Assembly (NCBI GenBank): GCA_002683395.1
Contig: NYTG01000061.1
Location: 13,225 to 23,559 of the forward strand
Direction of reading: 5' to 3'
Length of the DNA stretch: 10,335 nucleotides
Source: Halieaceae bacterium
GTDB lineage: Bacteria; Pseudomonadota; Gammaproteobacteria; Pseudomonadales; Halieaceae
Part shown: positions 8,158 to 10,335 of the stretch, piece by piece
How positions within the stretch are numbered: the stretch's first letter is position 1
Layout: each line of letters starts with the position of its first letter
The notes under the pieces: generated by a model
The model's input: the letters and a program-made list of their open reading frames with translations, nothing else
What the model was told of the DNA's origin: nothing
Databases searched by the model: none
Translations under genes and position numbers: made by a program

Positions 8158-8454
8158 TCAGCTCATCGACGCAAAGTCAATTTCCTGACCTTGCTCCACC
8201 CGCACGTACGCTTTTTTCCACGACGGGCGCTTGCTCAATCCGTAACGGTTGCGCTTGGTTTTACCCTTCACGCGCAACGTCTGGACATCATTCACCGTGA
8301 CCTTGAAAAGCTGCTCGACTGAATGACGAATTTCGTCTTTGGTCGCGTCAAGCGAGACACGGAATACATATTGGTTGCTCTGCTCAGCCACGATCGCCGA
8401 CTTCTCGGAAACATGAGGGCCCAGCAGGATCTGAAAAACACGCTCCTGATTCAT
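8158..8454 (-). CDS. rplW: 50S ribosomal protein L23
   Basis: L23 sits at the tunnel exit and is the main docking point for trigger factor and SRP, thereby linking this cluster functionally to SecY at its far end. The 98-residue product (E. coli 100) starts with the family motif [11 protein letters not shown]; Glu17 corresponds to E. coli Glu18, which is needed for trigger factor binding. It continues with [19 protein letters not shown] and [23 protein letters not shown], the rRNA-binding loop and last strand. Its ATG overlaps the rplD stop by 4 bases (ATGA), and the GAGGAG ribosome binding site is inside rplD. Confidence 0.97.
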   Translation of the reverse strand: MNQERVFQILLGPHVSEKSAIVAEQSNQYVFRVSLDATKDEIRHSVEQLFKVTVNDVQTLRVKGKTKRNRYGLSKRPSWKKAYVRVEQGQEIDFASMS

Positions 8455-9068
8455 GCCAGTGTCTCCTCAAACTTCTTGAGTGCATCGACCGTAATCATGA
8501 CGGTGTCGTAAGCGATCAAGCTCACAGGGTCAGCGCCCTCGACATCACGTACGTCTACCTTGTGCAGGTTGCGAGAGGCCAGGTAGAGGTTCTTGTCTAT
8601 GCTGTCTGCCACAATCAATACGTTGTCCACGCCATACCCTTTCAGGGTTTCTACCAGCAGCTTGGTTTTCGGCTGCTCAACATCCAGCGCTTCAACGATC
8701 ATCAACCGATCGGTTCTCGCCAACTCGGACAGGATGGAACGCATCGCCGCCCGATACATTTTTCGGTTCACTTTCTGAGAGTGATCCTGCGGCTTGGCCG
8801 CAAAGGTCACGCCACCAGAGCGCCAGATGGGAGAGCGAATGGTGCCCGCTCGCGCCCGGCCAGTCCCTTTTTGCCGCCATGGCTTCTTACCACCACCGGC
8901 CACCTCAGAACGCGTCTTTTGAGCTCTGGTTCCCTGGCGCGCACCCGACATATAAGCCGTCACAACCTGGTGAACCAGAGCCTCGTTATACTCGCGGGCG
9001 AAGTTGGCCTCGGAGACCGCTACGGTCCCTGCTGCCTCATTTCCCGGCTTGACTACATTCAATTCCAC
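8451..9068 (-). CDS. rplD: 50S ribosomal protein L4 (GTG start)
   Basis: L4 lines the exit tunnel with L22 and, in E. coli and relatives, represses the S10 operon by acting on its leader in both transcription and translation. The 205-residue product (E. coli 201) contains [21 protein letters not shown], the tunnel loop [21 protein letters not shown] (split here by position, about 58-78), [23 protein letters not shown], and [22 protein letters not shown]. Lys67 corresponds to E. coli Lys63, a macrolide-resistance site, and is unchanged. The start is GTG at 9068: the family start MEL aligns there and the next ATG falls inside the conserved domain. The upstream purine-rich GGGGGCGAG is only a fair ribosome binding site. 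It begins 16 bases after rplC. Confidence 0.97.
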   Translation of the reverse strand: MELNVVKPGNEAAGTVAVSEANFAREYNEALVHQVVTAYMSGARQGTRAQKTRSEVAGGGKKPWRQKGTGRARAGTIRSPIWRSGGVTFAAKPQDHSQKVNRKMYRAAMRSILSELARTDRLMIVEALDVEQPKTKLLVETLKGYGVDNVLIVADSIDKNLYLASRNLHKVDVRDVEGADPVSLIAYDTVMITVDALKKFEETLA

Positions 9069-9084
9069 GTCTCGCCCCCGCTAC

Positions 9085-9744
9085 TCACGACTGAGACGGG
9101 CTATTGCCCGCTGCTTTGACTGTCGGACGAACAATCACTTCGCCACCCGGGGCACCGGGTACCGCGCCCTTAATGAGCAACAAGTTGCGCTCAAGGTCGA
9201 CGCGGACCACTTCTAGGCCCTGTGTTGTCACGCGCTCGTCACCCATATGGCCAGACATTTTCTTGCCCTTAAACACGCGTCCAGGGGTCTGGCACTGGCC
9301 AATTGATCCAGGCGCTCGATGAGACAGCGAGTTGCCATGGGTCGCATCCTGCATTCGGAAGTTCCAGCGCTTTATCACGCCCTGGAAGCCCTTACCCTTG
9401 GAGCGGCCGGCTACATCGACCTTCTGACCCTGCTCAAACCGCTCAACGGTCAGCTCCGAACCCACCTCAAACGCCTCGTCAGAGCCATCCAGACGAAACT
9501 CCCACAGGCCCTCGCCCGCAGTCACTCCAGCCTTGGCGTAATGCCCGGCTTCTGGCTTGCTCACTTTCGAGGCCTTGCGGCTGCCCGCTGTGACCTGAAT
9601 TGCCCGATACCCATCGGTCTCGAGCTCTTTGATTTGAGTGACGCGGTTTGGAGCAATTTCCACTACGGTCACTGGTACTGATGCGCCGTCCTCGGTGAAG
9701 ACTCTTGTCATTCCCGATTTTCGGCCGACTAAACCAATAGTCAT
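9085..9744 (-). CDS. rplC: 50S ribosomal protein L3
   Basis: L3 is an early 50S assembly protein whose long loop reaches the peptidyl transferase centre. The 219-residue product has the N-terminal [36 protein letters not shown] (about 111-129), and the loop [20 protein letters not shown] followed by [13 protein letters not shown]. Gln150 falls at the same position as the glutamine methylated by PrmB in E. coli. Compared with E. coli L3 (209 residues), the end is extended by about eight residues (GNSPSQS after the usual VKAA). The ATG at 9744 has GAGG 9-10 bases upstream. It lies 122 bases after rpsJ, the longest gap in the array. Confidence 0.97.
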   Translation of the reverse strand: MTIGLVGRKSGMTRVFTEDGASVPVTVVEIAPNRVTQIKELETDGYRAIQVTAGSRKASKVSKPEAGHYAKAGVTAGEGLWEFRLDGSDEAFEVGSELTVERFEQGQKVDVAGRSKGKGFQGVIKRWNFRMQDATHGNSLSHRAPGSIGQCQTPGRVFKGKKMSGHMGDERVTTQGLEVVRVDLERNLLLIKGAVPGAPGGEVIVRPTVKAAGNSPSQS

Positions 9745-9828
9745 GGCTTAAACCTCACTGTGTACGGGGCTCAACCCTCTATGGCCGCCCGACACATTCG
9801 TTTTACTGACTGAACCGGACGTTACACA

Positions 9829-9842
9829 CCCGGCGAGCCGGG
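9829..9842 (-). other. GC-rich hairpin in rpsJ-rplC spacer
   Basis: The perfect inverted repeat CCCGGCGAGCCGGG lies in the 122-base spacer between rpsJ and rplC, 25 bases after the rpsJ stop. In RNA it would form a stem of five GC pairs closed by a four-base loop. It is followed by GTGTGTAAC rather than a T run, so it is not a typical intrinsic terminator. It may protect mRNA ends, slow the polymerase, or have no role. The rest of the spacer (9745-9866) holds only the rplC ribosome binding site (GAGG). Confidence 0.55.
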
Positions 9843-9866
9843 CAGGCTACTTTTACTAAATTGTTC

Positions 9867-10178
9867 TTAACCCAGACTGATTTGGACTTCTACGCCCGCA
9901 GCTAGATCAAGCTTCATCAGAGCATCAACCGTTTTTTCGGTGGGCTCGACGATATCGAGGAGACGCTTGTGCGTGCGGATCTCATACTGATCTCGCGCAT
10001 CCTTGTTGACGTGAGGAGAAACCAAAATGGTGAACTTCTCCTTTTTTGTCGGCAGAGGGATAGGGCCACGGACCTGAGCGCCAGTGCGGCGGGCCGTCTC
10101 CACAATTTCCTCTGTCGAGGCATCAATCAGGCGATGGTCAAAGGCCTTCAGCCGGATTCGGATACGCTGGTTTTGCAA
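9867..10178 (-). CDS. rpsJ: 30S ribosomal protein S10 / NusE (TTG start)
   Basis: S10 is a 30S head protein and also, as NusE, the partner of NusB in transcription antitermination and of NusG in coupling transcription to translation. The 103-residue product has the E. coli length and is nearly the same in sequence: [58 protein letters not shown], and [21 protein letters not shown]. Val57, a site of tigecycline-resistance changes in other species, is wild type. The first codon is TTG at 10178-10176, placed by the invariant [10 protein letters not shown] start; no ATG or GTG lies nearby in frame. A strong GGGAGAGG ribosome binding site stands just upstream. It is the first gene of the array, about 50 bases after the predicted transcription start. 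Confidence 0.98.
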   Translation of the reverse strand: MQNQRIRIRLKAFDHRLIDASTEEIVETARRTGAQVRGPIPLPTKKEKFTILVSPHVNKDARDQYEIRTHKRLLDIVEPTEKTVDALMKLDLAAGVEVQISLG

Positions 10179-10182
10179 GATA

Positions 10183-10190
10183 CCTCTCCC
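10183..10190 (-). promoter_or_regulatory. Ribosome binding site of rpsJ (decides TTG start)
   Basis: The minus strand reads GGGAGAGG. The GGAG core lies 7 bases before the TTG codon, good spacing for a Shine-Dalgarno element, and supports initiation at TTG 10178 together with the protein alignment. Confidence 0.8.
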
Positions 10191-10234
10191 TAAAACAACC
10201 GGTGACCGCGTGGGACCCCGAAAAAAGAGAGCGA

Positions 10235-10263
10235 AGTCTACGGACGGGGGTGGTGAGTGTCAA
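10235..10263 (-). promoter_or_regulatory. Sigma-70 promoter of the S10 array
   Basis: On the minus strand a perfect -35 box TTGACA (10263-10258) is followed after exactly 17 bases by TAGACT (10240-10235), a -10 box with two changes from TATAAT. Transcription would start near 10228, leaving about 50 bases of leader before the rpsJ start codon. Position, spacing and orientation fit the main promoter of the whole ribosomal-protein array. No other promoter as good was seen in the window. Confidence 0.85.
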
Positions 10264-10291
10264 CAAAAGAACCGCCCTATTTGCGGGCGTT
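10264..10291 (-). terminator. Possible weak terminator of the gene upstream of the window
   Basis: The minus strand shows CGCCC (10289-10285), a 7-base loop, then GGGCG (10277-10273), followed by GGTTCTTTTG. The stem has only 5 GC pairs and the T tract is interrupted, so termination may be partial. It lies directly against the -35 box. It would end transcription coming from the right, where gammaproteobacteria often have tuf or fusA, and may let some transcripts continue into rpsJ. Confidence 0.4.
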
Positions 10292-10315
10292 TCAGGGAGA
10301 TGCGACTTTTCTCAC

Positions 10316-10331
10316 AAAGCGCATCATAGCG
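10316..10331. repeat. Small inverted repeat at right window edge
   Basis: The plus strand reads AAGCGCATCATAGCGC with the T at 10332 completing a pair of 5-base arms AGCGC/GCGCT around ATCATA. The interval from here to the predicted terminator holds no recognisable gene: the frames are short and none resembles the end of EF-Tu or EF-G. The repeat could be part of a terminator or regulator site of the neighbouring gene, or chance. Confidence 0.3.
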
Positions 10332-10335
10332 CTGT

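Noticed and set aside
10264..10335. The end of a tuf or fusA gene upstream of rpsJ.
   Set aside because: One frame is open for about 25 codons from the window edge, but its residues do not resemble the C-terminus of EF-Tu or EF-G, and it runs through the predicted terminator into the -35 box.
1..10335. A hidden novel system, mobile element, CRISPR array or tRNA gene.
   Set aside because: The window is almost completely filled by known ribosomal-protein genes in canonical order; the few gaps are 2-122 bases and show no direct repeats, transposase fragments or tRNA-like folds.

Overview
The window is the ribosomal-protein supercluster (S10 plus spc gene sets) of a gammaproteobacterium, lying entirely on the minus strand so that transcription runs from right to left. 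Twenty-one complete ribosomal-protein genes and the first 314 codons of secY are present in the canonical order rpsJ-rplC-rplD-rplW-rplB-rpsS-rplV-rpsC-rplP-rpmC-rpsQ-rplN-rplX-rplE-rpsN-rpsH-rplF-rplR-rpsE-rpmD-rplO-secY. Protein lengths and motifs are close to Escherichia coli throughout: S14 is the cysteine-poor form without a zinc knuckle, L30 is present, and L3/L4/L22/L16 carry the usual functional residues. The moderately high GC content and the detailed protein sequences suggest a marine gammaproteobacterium, perhaps near Cellvibrionales/Halieaceae. That placement is an impression, not a demonstration.

Right edge (about 10179-10335): a non-coding control region. It holds a small inverted repeat at the window edge, a probable weak terminator of whatever lies upstream, and directly next to it a near-consensus sigma-70 promoter (TTGACA, 17 bases, TAGACT) reading into rpsJ with a leader of only about 50 bases. 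Region 5092-10178 is the S10 gene set and region 1-5040 the spc gene set. Only 51 bases separate them, with no terminator or convincing promoter, so the whole array is probably one transcription unit driven from the S10 promoter plus any promoters outside the window. Most junctions are 0-30 bases or overlap. The exceptions are a 122-base gap with a GC-rich hairpin between rpsJ and rplC, the 51-base rpsQ-rplN gap and a 45-base gap between rpsC and rplP.

The genes act together: the products are structural parts of the 30S and 50S subunits, and SecY forms the membrane channel that receives proteins emerging next to L23/L29/L24 at the exit tunnel. Points out of the ordinary are minor: a TTG start for rpsJ, GTG starts for rplD and rpsS, a leader too short for the E. 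coli type of L4 control, the long rpsJ-rplC spacer, and an S3 that lacks the basic C-terminal tail. I see no mobile element, CRISPR array, RNA gene, defence system or other novel system here.
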